Source: Nitrosarchaeum sp. (GTDB lineage Archaea > Thermoproteota > Nitrososphaeria > Nitrososphaerales > Nitrosopumilaceae). Taken from it: 64,000 nucleotides of DNA. Both the position numbers and the translations under genes were made by a program. Where the stretch lies: contig NZ_JAVYIM010000002.1 in NCBI RefSeq assembly GCF_035968265.1, forward strand, positions 248,001 to 312,000, read 5' to 3'. The notes under the pieces are model-generated. The model was not told where the DNA came from and searched no databases. It saw only the letters and a list, made by a program, of their open reading frames with translations. Below, piece after piece: positions 8,227 to 17,736 of the stretch; position 1 is the stretch's first letter; each line of letters starts with the position of its first letter.

Positions 8227-8400
8227 TTACCTACCAAACGTAATTACCGAAAAGACAAACTGTATTGTAAATCCAATGGCACCTACTCCTCCAATTCCTA
8301 ATAATACTAATCTAAGATGTTGTTGATACTCATCTTTGTCTGGCTTTTTGGCCATCTTCATAGTGTTTGCCATGTTTTTCAAAGTCTGCTTTGGGTTCAT
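8227..8400 (-). CDS. secE: Protein translocase subunit SecE/Sec61-gamma
   Basis: Single-pass clamp of the SecY channel. The 57-residue frame starts MNPKQTLKNMANTMKMAKKP, has the conserved amphipathic helix with PDKDEYQQHLRL, then one transmembrane helix (LVLLGIGGVGAIGFTIQFVF). This size and order are diagnostic, as is its place directly before spt5 in archaea. The spt5 ATG follows 1 base after the TAA. The gene is easily missed because of its length. Divergent from dtdA with only 39 bp between. Confidence 0.93.
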   Translation of the reverse strand: MNPKQTLKNMANTMKMAKKPDKDEYQQHLRLVLLGIGGVGAIGFTIQFVFSVITFGR

Positions 8401-8439
8401 TGCCTGAAATTAATAAGGTGTCCTTATATCTCTTATCTC

Positions 8440-9216
8440 ATGGAGCTGCTAGTAGCTTATCGCGATGACCCTGCCGGATACAATATGGCAAATTTTCTTT
8501 CTCAAGAAATGAAAAAAGAAGGTGATATCTATCGCGGAAAATACTATGATTTGCTGATAATTTCAACTCCTGCAATTTCAGCTGATTGGTTAGAAGAAAA
8601 ATATGATTATGATGGATTTGTTTTTCTATCAAAACATGCTGCAGAATCTGGAGTATTGGCACTTACCTGTCACAGCACTGGAAATTTCTCTGAAGCCAAG
8701 TTTGGTGGAAATGACAGACAGGTTGCAGTACCACATCCGTTTATCCAAAAAACATATCTTCAAACTTTATGGAACAATAAATCCCTTTTTTCTGATTTTC
8801 AAATTACTATAGAGGCAACTCATCATGGACCAACCGCACTATCGAAACCTACAATATTCATTGAAATTGGAACCACCGAAAAGCAGTGGACTGATGTAAC
8901 GTTGTGCAATTCAGTAGCTACTATAGTTCATCAAGTGATGAGTGGTCATATCAAAGCATCACCCACTGCTATCTGCTTTGGAGGAACTCATTATCCAGAC
9001 AAATTTACAAATGAATTATTGGAAGGTGCATACTCCCTTGGGACTGTTGTGCCAAAACATGCCTTAGATAATATTGATGAGAGTTTGTTTTCTGAAATTT
9101 TATCAAAAAATAAAATGGCAACAGCTGCTTTGCTTGATTGGGGAGGATTGGGTCCAAGCAAACAAAAAATTCTTGAACTACTAAAGACAACCAATCTTGA
9201 GGTAATCCAATTATGA
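8440..9216 (+). CDS. dtdA: D-aminoacyl-tRNA deacylase (DTD2/GEK1 type)
   Basis: Zinc-dependent hydrolase that removes D-amino acids, and probably aldehyde adducts, from tRNA. The 258 residues from the ATG at 8440 (MELLVAYRDDPAGYNMA) match the archaeal family start; a longer upstream frame reads into the divergent secE and is rejected. The family signature is visible: EATHHGPTALSKPTIFIEIG, the later CFGGTHYPDKFT, and HALDNID. Overlaps the following alkyltransferase gene by 4 bp (ATGA). Confidence 0.9.
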   Translation: MELLVAYRDDPAGYNMANFLSQEMKKEGDIYRGKYYDLLIISTPAISADWLEEKYDYDGFVFLSKHAAESGVLALTCHSTGNFSEAKFGGNDRQVAVPHPFIQKTYLQTLWNNKSLFSDFQITIEATHHGPTALSKPTIFIEIGTTEKQWTDVTLCNSVATIVHQVMSGHIKASPTAICFGGTHYPDKFTNELLEGAYSLGTVVPKHALDNIDESLFSEILSKNKMATAALLDWGGLGPSKQKILELLKTTNLEVIQL

Positions 9217-9512
9217 GTCTTGATAAAAAAATTTACAAAAAATTACTTGAAGTGCCAAAGGGAAAAATTACAACATATGGGGAACTGGCAAAAGCAGTTG
9301 GTCTAAAAAATGGACAACGAGCAGTTGGAAAAATTATGAACAAGAATCCATATCCTGTAATTATTCCGTGTCATAGAGTTATCAAGTCAGATGGAAAGAT
9401 AGGTGGATATGCATACGGTGAAGAAATAAAATCAAATATGTTATCCAAAGAGGGAATAAAGATTCAAAACGGAAAAATTTTGGATTTTGAAAATTCTATC
9501 TATCGATTCTAG
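9213..9512 (+). CDS. Short O6-alkylguanine-DNA alkyltransferase-like protein
   Basis: Contains the alkyl-acceptor motif IIPCHRVI with its cysteine, preceded by the recognition helix (NGQRAVGKIMNKNP with the Arg finger) and followed by GKIGGYAYG. At 99 residues it is only the C-terminal wHTH active domain; classic MGMT/Ogt adds an N-terminal ribonuclease-H-like domain. As the Cys is present it should be a true suicide repair enzyme rather than an Atl protein, which has Trp there. Translationally coupled to dtdA. Confidence 0.87.
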   Translation: MSLDKKIYKKLLEVPKGKITTYGELAKAVGLKNGQRAVGKIMNKNPYPVIIPCHRVIKSDGKIGGYAYGEEIKSNMLSKEGIKIQNGKILDFENSIYRF

Positions 9513-9961
9513 CTTCTTTTTGCTACAATCTCTTCCATCAATAATCTAAGATGTGCTTTGTTTCTTACTGTGTTTCCGCCTACTTTTTTGTATAATGCCC
9601 AAAATTCAGGATTTGTCAAGTCCTTTCTGTCTTTGGCAATTTTTAGCAATCTTCTAAGTGAGCGAACCTTTGCAACATAGACGTCCTTCTTTCCTACTCT
9701 TGCACCTTTTCTACCTTTTTTGGAGCCTTGTGTTGTTCCTCTTTTGTGCTTTTGGGCTTTCTTCATTTGTGATCTGCCCTTTGAGGTTCCAACAATTGGT
9801 TTAATGGTAATTTTCTTTGCAGTAATTAGACTTCGAATGTTTTGTCTAGTGATTGCATCAGCTACATCGTCTAGATGATCTGCATCTAATCTGACTCTGT
9901 TAACTCCGACTCCTGTAACTCGTGCCGCGAGTCTTTTTTTAGCTTTAAGATTTACTACCAA
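9509..9961 (-). CDS. rpl19e: Ribosomal protein L19e
   Basis: Large-subunit protein with a basic central helix. The start VVNLKAKKRLAARVTGVGVN fits the family, followed by IRSLITAKKITIKPIVGTS and a Lys/Arg/Gly-rich centre (about 60-90). The start codon appears to be TTG at 9961, overlapping the rpl32e stop by 17 bp, so translation is coupled. Normal length at 150 aa. Ends convergently with the alkyltransferase gene, with a 4-bp overlap. Confidence 0.94.
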   Translation of the reverse strand: MVVNLKAKKRLAARVTGVGVNRVRLDADHLDDVADAITRQNIRSLITAKKITIKPIVGTSKGRSQMKKAQKHKRGTTQGSKKGRKGARVGKKDVYVAKVRSLRRLLKIAKDRKDLTNPEFWALYKKVGGNTVRNKAHLRLLMEEIVAKRS

Positions 9962-10352
9962 TGGTTCTCACTCTTGCATTAAATATTTTGAACTTGCTTT
10001 CAAGTGCTTTTACTAGAATCTCTTTTCTCTTTCTAGTACCTACACCATGTCCAAATCTTATTCCATCTGTTTTTGGATTAAGATTTTCCAAGTCACTTAA
10101 TTTGTAAACTAAATTATCTGTATATCCTGATGGGTGTAATCCTTTAGCAATTTTTGGTCCACCATATCCGACTTTGACAAGTCCTGGACGACCTCTACCA
10201 CCTTTTAATTTTCTTTGATGATGATCAACTCCTTTTGGTTTTCTCCAATTGGTTTGTAATCTAACATAACGCCAGCTCTCTGGTCTGACAAAATCTGGAT
10301 TGTGTCCTTTAATCTCTTCACGTTTTGCTAGCTTCTCTTTATTGATCGGCAT
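9945..10352 (-). CDS. rpl32e: Ribosomal protein L32e
   Basis: Large-subunit protein. From the ATG at 10352 it has 135 residues (MPINKEKLAKREEIKGHNPD), with conserved SWRYVRLQTNWRKPKG, the basic KLKGGRGRPGLVKVGYGGPK and HPSGYTDNLVYKLSDLENLN. An in-frame extension to 10463 exists but its sequence is unlike the family and is dropped. First gene of the rpl32e-rpl19e pair, separated from the rest of the spc operon (rpl18 onward at 17.7 kb) by more than 7 kb. Confidence 0.94.
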   Translation of the reverse strand: MPINKEKLAKREEIKGHNPDFVRPESWRYVRLQTNWRKPKGVDHHQRKLKGGRGRPGLVKVGYGGPKIAKGLHPSGYTDNLVYKLSDLENLNPKTDGIRFGHGVGTRKRKEILVKALESKFKIFNARVRTIGSKS

Positions 10353-10493
10353 TAGAATGACTCTTGAAATTTTAAATAAATACGTTCCTAGATTAAAAAA
10401 GATCATCTTTTGGGAAAGAGATAATAAGGAAAATTGAGTCGGATCGAAATATCTCATGATCAAGCCTGGGATTCTTATGATAATTGCTGAGGG

Positions 10494-12110
10494 GTGCTAT
10501 TACCTCTGATCGAAGTAGTAAGTACTCTCAAAGTTGACAAATTCTTATCTCAAATTCAGTCATTTGGAATTTCTCCCTCAAAGATACATCGAAATCTGAG
10601 CGTAGATGACCTAGTCAAAATTGCAGTAGAGAAAAAAGAAGGAGTAATCAATTCAACTGGTTCTCTTTCTGTTAATACCGGCAAGTATACTGGACGTTCT
10701 CCAGATGATAGATTCATCGTTTATGATGATAAGACTCACAATACCGTAGATTGGGGTAAAGTAAATCACCAATTTCCATCTGGCAAGTTTGAGAAGTTAC
10801 TAGAGAAGATGAAATCTTTTGTAAACAACAAGGATCTCTATGTCTTTGATGGATTTGTAGGAGCTGACAAGGATAATCGTTTACCAATTAGAGTGATAAA
10901 TGATCATGTATGGCAAAGTCTCTTTGCAAGAAATTTATTTATTCGACCAACCGATGAGGAGCTAGAAAATCACACTCCAGAGTTTACTATTTTATGTATC
11001 AATAACTTTGAGGCAGTTCCAGCAGTAGATGGCACCGAGTCTAATGTTTTCATTATTATTGATTTGACTAGAAAAATTGTCTTAATTGGTGGAACCCAAT
11101 ATGCAGGTGAAATGAAAAAGTCAATGTTTTCTGTAATGAATTTCCTCTTACCTGAGAAAGGAATTTTCCCAATGCATTGCTCTGCAAATATTGGCAAAGA
11201 TAATGATACTGCATTATTCTTTGGATTATCTGGTACTGGAAAGACAACATTGTCAGCTGATCCAAACAGAAAATTAATTGGCGATGACGAACATGGTTGG
11301 TCTGATAACGGGACATTTAATTTCGAAGGAGGGTGTTATGCAAAATGTATTAACCTAAGTCAAGAGGCAGAACCTGAAATCTGGAATGCAATTAGACCAG
11401 GGGCTGTTTTAGAAAATGTTGTACTAAATAACAATCAGCCAGATTATGATGATAATCTCTTAACTGAAAATACTCGAGTTGCATATCCTCTTGATTACAT
11501 TCCAGGTGCAGTTATTCCAAGTGTAGGTGGCCATCCAAAAGTAATTGTATTTTTAACAGCTGATGCGTTGGGTGTTTTACCACCAATCTCCAGACTGACA
11601 AAAGAGGGTGCAATGTATCACTTTATGTCCGGTTATACAAGTAAGTTGGCGGGAACTGAGCGAGGAATAAAGGAGCCAAAATCCGTATTTTCTGAGTGCT
11701 TTGGAGCTCCATTCATGCCAAGACCAGCTGCAGTATATGCCAAGGTATTGGGTGAAAAAATTACCAAACACAATACTGTCGTTTATCTAGTAAATACCGG
11801 ATGGTCTGGTGGCCCATATGGTGTAGGAAAAAGAATCAAGATAAAATACAGTCGAGCAATGGTGACTGCGGCAATTAATGGTTCACTAAATATTGTAAAG
11901 TACAAACATGATGATTTGTTTAATCTAGATATTCCAACTGAAGTACCAGACGTTCCTTCAGATATTTTGGATCCAAAAAACACTTGGACTGATAAAGATT
12001 CTTACAATCTTTCTGCTAAAAAATTAGCTCAGATGTTTGTTGAGAACTTTAAAAAGTTCCAAAATGTTACTCCTGAAATTATTTCAGCAGGTCCTGTGTA
12101 TCGTGCTTAG
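10494..12110 (+). CDS. pckA: Phosphoenolpyruvate carboxykinase (ATP)
   Basis: Converts oxaloacetate + ATP to PEP + CO2 + ADP, linking the citric-acid intermediates to gluconeogenesis. The 538 residues are the normal length of the ATP type. The kinase-1a P-loop GLSGTGKTT lies at 244-252, the metal/kinase-2 segment GDDEHGWSD at 263-271, and the oxaloacetate region has the [10 protein letters not shown] segment. For this lineage, where fixed carbon leaves the 3-hydroxypropionate/4-hydroxybutyrate cycle as C4 acids, it would feed sugar synthesis. The start is taken as GTG at 10494. Its 3' end overlaps the convergent subtilase gene by 32 bp. Confidence 0.95.
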   Translation: MLLPLIEVVSTLKVDKFLSQIQSFGISPSKIHRNLSVDDLVKIAVEKKEGVINSTGSLSVNTGKYTGRSPDDRFIVYDDKTHNTVDWGKVNHQFPSGKFEKLLEKMKSFVNNKDLYVFDGFVGADKDNRLPIRVINDHVWQSLFARNLFIRPTDEELENHTPEFTILCINNFEAVPAVDGTESNVFIIIDLTRKIVLIGGTQYAGEMKKSMFSVMNFLLPEKGIFPMHCSANIGKDNDTALFFGLSGTGKTTLSADPNRKLIGDDEHGWSDNGTFNFEGGCYAKCINLSQEAEPEIWNAIRPGAVLENVVLNNNQPDYDDNLLTENTRVAYPLDYIPGAVIPSVGGHPKVIVFLTADALGVLPPISRLTKEGAMYHFMSGYTSKLAGTERGIKEPKSVFSECFGAPFMPRPAAVYAKVLGEKITKHNTVVYLVNTGWSGGPYGVGKRIKIKYSRAMVTAAINGSLNIVKYKHDDLFNLDIPTEVPDVPSDILDPKNTWTDKDSYNLSAKKLAQMFVENFKKFQNVTPEIISAGPVYRA

Positions 12111-14127
12111 TTGATTTTATTTTTACAACCCCTATAATTCCTATTATTGCCACAATTCCTAAAACTATTGTTAGATGTCTTTGTGGAATGTCAATTATTT
12201 CAAAATGATCTCGAGTTTCATCAACTGAATTTACAATGATGGTATTGTATGCATCTAGTGTCTGGTCATTTGATTTGATTTTTGCATCTATCCAATATTC
12301 TCCATTTTGATTGATCTTAATTTTTGCATCTTTGTTTGGAGTGGCAGTGACTACATCTGTTATTTCGGTATTGCTTTTTGTCACTGAAATCTTTGCAAAA
12401 TTCCAGTCTGGATCATTAATTGTAAAAAATAGTGAATTATCATTTTGAATCACATCAATTGAAGCTTTAGTATAGTGTATTTGTATTGGAACTGTGTATT
12501 TTATTTTATCATGATTGATAAAAATTTTTTCTTGAAAGGTCCCATAGTTTTCTCCAGAGATTTTAATTTTAATTATCAAATTATTTTCTTGCAATGAATC
12601 TTCAACTTGAATAAATTCAGGCCCCTCAAATGTTACATCGAGATTATCCAAAGTTCCATTAAGCAGTTTTAATTTTAATTGCTTTTCTGCCATTTTGTTA
12701 TCTGATGATAAATTGACTACAAAGTTTGGCGGGGTGATGATTAGCTTGGCATCAAATGCCTTTCCAAGATTTAGCCTGCCTGAACCAGTATCACTTAATG
12801 AAAACTCGGAGCCGTATGCGTCTGATACTCTCTCAGATGTGGTCATGAGCAGTGATTTTACCTCATTGTTTGTAATGGTAGGATATTTCTCTAGTAGCAG
12901 AGCAACTGAGCCACTCACATGTGGGGCAGCAAAACTAGTTCCACTAGTAAAATTGTATCCACCACTTCTCTGAGTTGTATTGATGTATGCACCAGGTGCT
13001 ACCAAGTCGGGTTTAATGTAAAATGGTGAAACAGGACCCCTTGAGCTAAAATGTGCAACAAAGTCTGGATTGTAAAACAAATGCAAACTAGCTTTACTTT
13101 CACCCTTTTCTTTAATTTCCAATCCTTCTTTTCTGTCAATTGATACTACAGGAATTTGTGGCTTGTAGTTTGGCTCTGTGAATTCATGAGTTAATTGACC
13201 AAGAAAAATTCCAGGTTGGTTGTTGTAGACGATCATTGCTTTTACACCCGCATTTGCTGCATTTTTTTCTTTAATTGAAAAGTATAGCATCTCGCCTTCT
13301 ACATCGCTTCCTCTTTCTACAAGTAAGATTGCATCCGTTGCATTGATCTTTTTTAGTTCTGCTTCTTTTCCATATCCCCCAAAAATAATTTTTCCAATAA
13401 TTGGTTCATCAAGTTTTGTAGAACCTGCCATTGGAATTACAGTGTATGGTTTTTCATTTACCTCCAGTGTTGCAATAAGACTAGATGTCAAATTGTTGTA
13501 TGTTGCACCAACTGTGATGGAACCTGGATTTTTTCCTGGACTCCCAATAGTGTTAGGAATTGGTCCGTCATTTCCAGCTGCTGTAATTACGATAATTCCT
13601 TTTTGCAGTGCACTGTCTACTGCTTTATCAATATTGGAGTTTGTCTTGTTTACACCAAGACTTATGTTGATAATGTCAGCGTCATCTTCAATTGATTTAT
13701 TGATTGCCTTGATTATCAAATCCGATGATACTCCTTCGCCGTCTTCTGAAACTTTGTAAGCTAGAATTTTTGCCTTGGGTGCAACTCCTTTTAGAATTCC
13801 ATCAGCCGCAATTACTCCTGCAACTTGAGTACCGTGACCGTTAGTGTCAAGAGGTGGTTTGCCTTCGTTTATGAAATTATATCCACCAACTACTTTGCCT
13901 TCAAGTCCAAAACCAAAAAGATCTGGATGATTATAATCAACTCCAGTATCAATCACTGCAATTTTAATTCCTGCTCCGTCAAATCCTTCCATTCTTGGAA
14001 TGTCTCCTCCGATAAATGGAATGCTCTTCTCAAGGTATGTGTGAAAATTTTCTTCAGGTAGTAATTGAAAAATAATCAAAGATGAAAAAACAACTACAAT
14101 ACTTGCAAAAACTGCCCACAACTTCAT
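12079..14127 (-). CDS. Membrane-tethered subtilisin-like serine protease (S8)
   Basis: Extracytoplasmic protease. Catalytic triad D60 ([15 protein letters not shown]), H98 (NGHGTQVAG) and S398 ([13 protein letters not shown]), with oxyanion N186 in AAGNDGP. A PA-type insert sits between H98 and S398 (about 215-350). The N-terminus is an uncleaved-looking hydrophobic helix (about 4-22) and the C-terminus has a second one ([19 protein letters not shown]), so both ends may be in the membrane. Only about 25 residues separate the N-terminal helix from the catalytic fold, so there is no usual I9 propeptide. The C-terminal 220 residues look like beta-sandwich domains. Confidence 0.92.
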   Translation of the reverse strand: MKLWAVFASIVVVFSSLIIFQLLPEENFHTYLEKSIPFIGGDIPRMEGFDGAGIKIAVIDTGVDYNHPDLFGFGLEGKVVGGYNFINEGKPPLDTNGHGTQVAGVIAADGILKGVAPKAKILAYKVSEDGEGVSSDLIIKAINKSIEDDADIINISLGVNKTNSNIDKAVDSALQKGIIVITAAGNDGPIPNTIGSPGKNPGSITVGATYNNLTSSLIATLEVNEKPYTVIPMAGSTKLDEPIIGKIIFGGYGKEAELKKINATDAILLVERGSDVEGEMLYFSIKEKNAANAGVKAMIVYNNQPGIFLGQLTHEFTEPNYKPQIPVVSIDRKEGLEIKEKGESKASLHLFYNPDFVAHFSSRGPVSPFYIKPDLVAPGAYINTTQRSGGYNFTSGTSFAAPHVSGSVALLLEKYPTITNNEVKSLLMTTSERVSDAYGSEFSLSDTGSGRLNLGKAFDAKLIITPPNFVVNLSSDNKMAEKQLKLKLLNGTLDNLDVTFEGPEFIQVEDSLQENNLIIKIKISGENYGTFQEKIFINHDKIKYTVPIQIHYTKASIDVIQNDNSLFFTINDPDWNFAKISVTKSNTEITDVVTATPNKDAKIKINQNGEYWIDAKIKSNDQTLDAYNTIIVNSVDETRDHFEIIDIPQRHLTIVLGIVAIIGIIGVVKIKSTKHDTQDLLK

Positions 14128-14204
14128 AATTTTATGATAATTTTAGCAAGTAAAAACCAATTGTCTACTAAAGCAATAAATTGAATAAATATTGTATAAC
14201 TTCT

Positions 14205-14825
14205 ATGGGAAAATACACACTTCCACAAATACCATATGCTTATGATGCATTAGAACCTCACATTGACGCAAAAACAATGGAGATTCATCACACAAAACAT
14301 CATCAAGCATACACCGACAAACTAAACGCTGCACTAGAAAGTTGTCCAGCTGACGTACAAAGTAAAGATATCTTAGACATATTGTCTAATATCAATCAAG
14401 TACCAGAAGCACAACGTGGTGCAGTTAATTTCAATGGTGGTGGTTATGATAACCATAAGCTATTTTGGAACAACATGAAACCAAAAGGCGGCGGCGAACC
14501 AGGAGGAACAATTGCAGATGCAATCAATAACTCTTTTGGAAACTTTGCAGCCTTTAAGGAGAAATTCTCGTCCACTACTGCGGTAATTCAAGGAAGTGGT
14601 TGGGGATGGTTAGTATACAATCCTTCTACAAAGAAGGTCGAGTACAAATCTATGCCAAACCAAACTAGTCCAAGAACAGAAGGATTAGTTCCATTATTGG
14701 GCTGTGATGTTTGGGAACATGCATACTATCTGAAATATCAAAACAAACGACCAGATTACATTTCATCATGGTGGAATGTAGTTAATTGGGACGAAGTAGA
14801 AAGCAGATACTCCAAAGTAAAATAA
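14205..14825 (+). CDS. sod: Superoxide dismutase (Fe/Mn family)
   Basis: Disproportionates superoxide, which matters in an oxygen-using ammonia oxidiser. The 206 residues from the ATG at 14205 (GKYTLPQIPYAYDALEPHID) show all four metal ligands: H28, H84, D168 and H172 (the latter two in CDVWEHAYYLKYQNKRPDY). The sequence alone does not settle iron against manganese. An AT-rich TATA-like segment at 14176-14190 gives a leaderless start. Divergent from the subtilase. An in-frame upstream start adding eight residues is not supported. Confidence 0.95.
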   Translation: MGKYTLPQIPYAYDALEPHIDAKTMEIHHTKHHQAYTDKLNAALESCPADVQSKDILDILSNINQVPEAQRGAVNFNGGGYDNHKLFWNNMKPKGGGEPGGTIADAINNSFGNFAAFKEKFSSTTAVIQGSGWGWLVYNPSTKKVEYKSMPNQTSPRTEGLVPLLGCDVWEHAYYLKYQNKRPDYISSWWNVVNWDEVESRYSKVK

Positions 14826-14900
14826 AGTTCTATCTTTATTTTTTTTATTATCTCTATTTTTGAATTTGATTTATTTTTCAGAGCAATTTCCATGAATGAA

Positions 14901-14907
14901 TTTATAA
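14901..14907 (+). promoter_or_regulatory. TATA box of pfdA-ftsY-argF
   Basis: TTTATAA lies 25-31 bases before the prefoldin ATG at 14932, implying a leaderless transcript. The next genes follow with 4-bp spacing or overlap, so this is probably the promoter for all three. Confidence 0.55.
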
Positions 14908-14931
14908 CCATCTCAGGGTTGTTTGTTGTAA

Positions 14932-15357
14932 ATGAGTGAAGAACAGGCCCAACATTTGATGCAGCAACTCCAAATGCTTGAAACTTACTATGGAGATTTA
15001 TCACAACGTGAAGCTACACTTGTTAATGTTTTACGAGAAGCTATATCTGCAATTGAATCAATCAAAGCACTTCGCGAAAAACCAGATTCTGATAGTTTGG
15101 TGCCAATTGGAATGGGAACGTACGTGCAAACAAAAATCTCATCAGCCAACAAAATAATTTTGAATGTGGGGGCTGGAATTGCTATGGAAAAAACTTATGA
15201 TTCTTCAATAAATTATCTTGAAGCAAGAATAAAGGAAATTGAAGTTGCTATACAAGATACTACTGCGCGAAAACAAGATGCAATGGCAAGATTGGAGCAA
15301 GGCAAAGAACAAATGAACCAACTCATGCAACAAACATCAGAAGATCTTTCAGGATAA
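14932..15357 (+). CDS. pfdA: Prefoldin alpha subunit
   Basis: Jellyfish-shaped chaperone subunit that holds unfolded proteins for the thermosome. The 141 residues form two long coiled-coil arms (about 1-55 and 95-140) joined by the conserved beta-hairpin region with VPIGMGTYVQTKI. The beta subunit is encoded separately at 46250. Directly followed by ftsY with only 4 bp between; the prefoldin-ftsY neighbourhood is common in archaea. Confidence 0.92.
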   Translation: MSEEQAQHLMQQLQMLETYYGDLSQREATLVNVLREAISAIESIKALREKPDSDSLVPIGMGTYVQTKISSANKIILNVGAGIAMEKTYDSSINYLEARIKEIEVAIQDTTARKQDAMARLEQGKEQMNQLMQQTSEDLSG

Positions 15358-15361
15358 CATA

Positions 15362-16792
15362 ATGTTTGATAAACTTCGTAATGCATTTTCAAATGCAGCG
15401 AAAAGTCTAGGGGAAAAAGAACTAAACGATAAAGATATTGAAGAAATTCTTTATGAATTAGAAATTTCTCTAATGGAATCTGATGTTGCAAGCGAAGTCA
15501 TCGATACAATAAAGTCCGATTTGAAAACTCAATTACTGGGATCCAAAGTAGATAAAAAAGAGATTGAAAAATTTGTCAAAGACCAATTGATCTCAAATAT
15601 ATCATCTTTATTTGATGCAGCAGGTACAGTTGATCTCTTTGAGTTGATTAACGAAAAAAAGAAAACTGTTCAGCCATTTCTGATTTTATTTGTAGGAATT
15701 AATGGAACTGGAAAAACTACATCATTAGCTAAAGTAGCTTACATGTTACAGCAAGCAAAATATTCTGTAGTAGTAGCTGCCGCTGATACATTTAGGGCAG
15801 GAGCAATTGAACAGTTACGTGAACACACTAATCGTTTGAATCTGAAACTAGTTGCACAAAATTATAATTCTGATCCAGCTGCGGTTGCCCGAGATGCGGT
15901 CCTTTATGCAAAATCACACAAGATGGATTGTGTGCTAATTGATACTGCAGGCAGAATGCAAACAAGCAAAAATCTAATGGAGCAGATTGCAAAAATTACC
16001 AAAGTAGTAAATCCTGATTTTAAAATTTTTGTAGGTGATTCTCTTGCTGGAAATGACACTGTAAATCAAGCTAGGGAATTTTTTGAGCATGTCAAATTCA
16101 ATGGTTCAATTCTCACAAAAAGTGATGCTGATGCACGTGGCGGGGCTGCACTATCTATTGTTAAAATCACATCGACTCCAGTGTTGTATCTTGGAGTTGG
16201 ACAGGAATATTCTGATCTCAAACCGTTTGACAAAGAAATCTTTCTAGAAACTGTCTTTGGTTCTTTATCTGACGTAGAAAGAAAAGAAACTCCAAAACCA
16301 GAATCAGTTGAAGAATCAATTGCTGAATCAAAACCAGAACCAATTGAGGAAATAAAACCAGAACTAATTCCTGAATCTGTATTAGATGAAGCACCTAAAC
16401 CAGAACCAAAATTAAAACCAGTTTTAGAATCAACACTAAAACCAGTTCAAGTAACAAAACCCGCACCAAAACAAGAATCTGTTCAAGAAATAAAACCAGA
16501 ATCTAAACTAGAACCAAAACAAATTGAATCCGATGATCCGTTTGAAGGAATTGCAGATAAAGACATTTCAAAGTATTCAGACTTGTATGATATTGCTCCG
16601 CCAGAAAATGATGATGAAGCAACAAAGCTTGGCAATGCAATTCGTCAGTGGATTAATCAAGGACGACCAAAACCTGGAGAAGAAAAGAAACAAGAATCAG
16701 ATAAAGAAGAGACAGGTTCCAAGCACAAACAAGATAAAGAAGAAGAAAAGTCTAAAAAGAAAAGAGGTGTATTTGGATTCTTTAAGAAATGA
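15362..16792 (+). CDS. ftsY: Signal recognition particle receptor FtsY with C-terminal charged tail
   Basis: SRP receptor GTPase that docks ribosome-nascent chains on the SecYEG channel. The N domain starts at residue 1 (helices to about 95), and the G domain has P-loop GINGTGKTT (112-120), DTFRAGAIEQL (142-152), DTAGRM (204-209) and TKSD (262-265), ending near 305. Residues about 310-420 are low-complexity tandem Lys-Pro-Glu units; 420-455 is a short folded-looking piece and the end is very basic ([14 protein letters not shown]). In typical FtsY the charged, membrane-binding segment precedes the NG core; here it follows. Overlaps argF by 4 bp. Confidence 0.94.
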   Translation: MFDKLRNAFSNAAKSLGEKELNDKDIEEILYELEISLMESDVASEVIDTIKSDLKTQLLGSKVDKKEIEKFVKDQLISNISSLFDAAGTVDLFELINEKKKTVQPFLILFVGINGTGKTTSLAKVAYMLQQAKYSVVVAAADTFRAGAIEQLREHTNRLNLKLVAQNYNSDPAAVARDAVLYAKSHKMDCVLIDTAGRMQTSKNLMEQIAKITKVVNPDFKIFVGDSLAGNDTVNQAREFFEHVKFNGSILTKSDADARGGAALSIVKITSTPVLYLGVGQEYSDLKPFDKEIFLETVFGSLSDVERKETPKPESVEESIAESKPEPIEEIKPELIPESVLDEAPKPEPKLKPVLESTLKPVQVTKPAPKQESVQEIKPESKLEPKQIESDDPFEGIADKDISKYSDLYDIAPPENDDEATKLGNAIRQWINQGRPKPGEEKKQESDKEETGSKHKQDKEEEKSKKKRGVFGFFKK

Positions 16793-17700
16793 AACTCAGA
16801 ACTAAAAATTTACTCACTTTGGCAGAATTGTCGTCTAAAGAATTTGCCGCACTAATTGATTACTCGATTATTCTAAAAAAAGAATTAAAAAAAGGCAACA
16901 AACCGTTGCTAAAAAACAAAACACTTGCAATGATTTTTCAAAAACCATCGACTCGAACACGAGTAAGCTTTGAGACAGGAATGTTTCATCTTGGTGGACA
17001 TGCCATTAACCTCTCATCACACGACATGCAATTATCCCGCGGTGAAACAATAGAAGACACTGCAAAGACTTTGTCTCGATATGTAGATTGTATCATGGCA
17101 CGAGTCTATGATCATAATTTACTTGAAAAATTATCTGACTCTTCTAGTGTTCCAGTAATTAATGGATTATCTGATTCATTTCATCCATGTCAGATTCTAG
17201 CTGACTTTATGACAATAAAAGAGAAGAAAGGAAAATTCAAGGGACTCAAAATTGCTTGGATTGGAGATGGAAACAATGTATGCAACTCTATGATTTATGG
17301 ATGTGCACTATCTGGTACAAAGATATCTATTGCAACACCCAAAGGATTTGAACCCGACAAATCAGTACTAAAGGAATCTGCAAAGTCAGTTGAGATAGAT
17401 CTAACAACTGATCCAATAAAGGCAATCAAAGATGCTGATGTCGTAGTTACTGATACATACACTTCAATTCATAACAACGATCAAAAACGAATCAAAAAAT
17501 TTCTTCCAAAGTATCAGGTCAACGATTCATTGATGAAACATGCCAATAGCAATGCAATCTTCATGCATTGTCTTCCAGCAAAACGGGATTATGAAGTTAC
17601 ATCATCAGTAATTGATGGACCTCAATCAGTTGTATGGGATGAGGCAGAAAATAGACTCCATACTCAAAAGGCTTTACTTATTTCAATAATTCGCGCTTAA
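16789..17700 (+). CDS. argF: Ornithine carbamoyltransferase
   Basis: Makes citrulline from ornithine and carbamoyl phosphate in arginine synthesis. The 303 residues show the carbamoyl-phosphate loop [10 protein letters not shown], the second-site HPCQILAD and the ornithine/catalytic loop [11 protein letters not shown]. Start overlaps the ftsY stop (ATGA), so the three-gene set pfdA-ftsY-argF is translated as a unit. Complete. Confidence 0.95.
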   Translation: MKLRTKNLLTLAELSSKEFAALIDYSIILKKELKKGNKPLLKNKTLAMIFQKPSTRTRVSFETGMFHLGGHAINLSSHDMQLSRGETIEDTAKTLSRYVDCIMARVYDHNLLEKLSDSSSVPVINGLSDSFHPCQILADFMTIKEKKGKFKGLKIAWIGDGNNVCNSMIYGCALSGTKISIATPKGFEPDKSVLKESAKSVEIDLTTDPIKAIKDADVVVTDTYTSIHNNDQKRIKKFLPKYQVNDSLMKHANSNAIFMHCLPAKRDYEVTSSVIDGPQSVVWDEAENRLHTQKALLISIIRA

Positions 17701-17701
17701 C

Positions 17702-17709
17702 GTATATAA
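17702..17709 (+). promoter_or_regulatory. TATA box of the rpl18-cbf5 operon
   Basis: GTATATAA falls two bases after the argF stop and 28-35 bases before the rpl18 ATG at 17737. This suggests that the downstream nine-gene ribosomal/secretion run has its own promoter rather than depending on argF transcription. Confidence 0.55.
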
Positions 17710-17736
17710 GAGCAGTTTCAAACTCGTGTTCTATAG

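Noticed and set aside
8317-8439. Upstream extension of dtdA
   Set aside because: The extra 41 residues would run antisense through secE and do not resemble the family; the ATG at 8440 matches it exactly.
16280-16530. Repeated units in the ftsY 3' half
   Set aside because: These are codons for Lys-Pro-Glu repeats in one open frame, so are part of the protein and not a separate repeat element.
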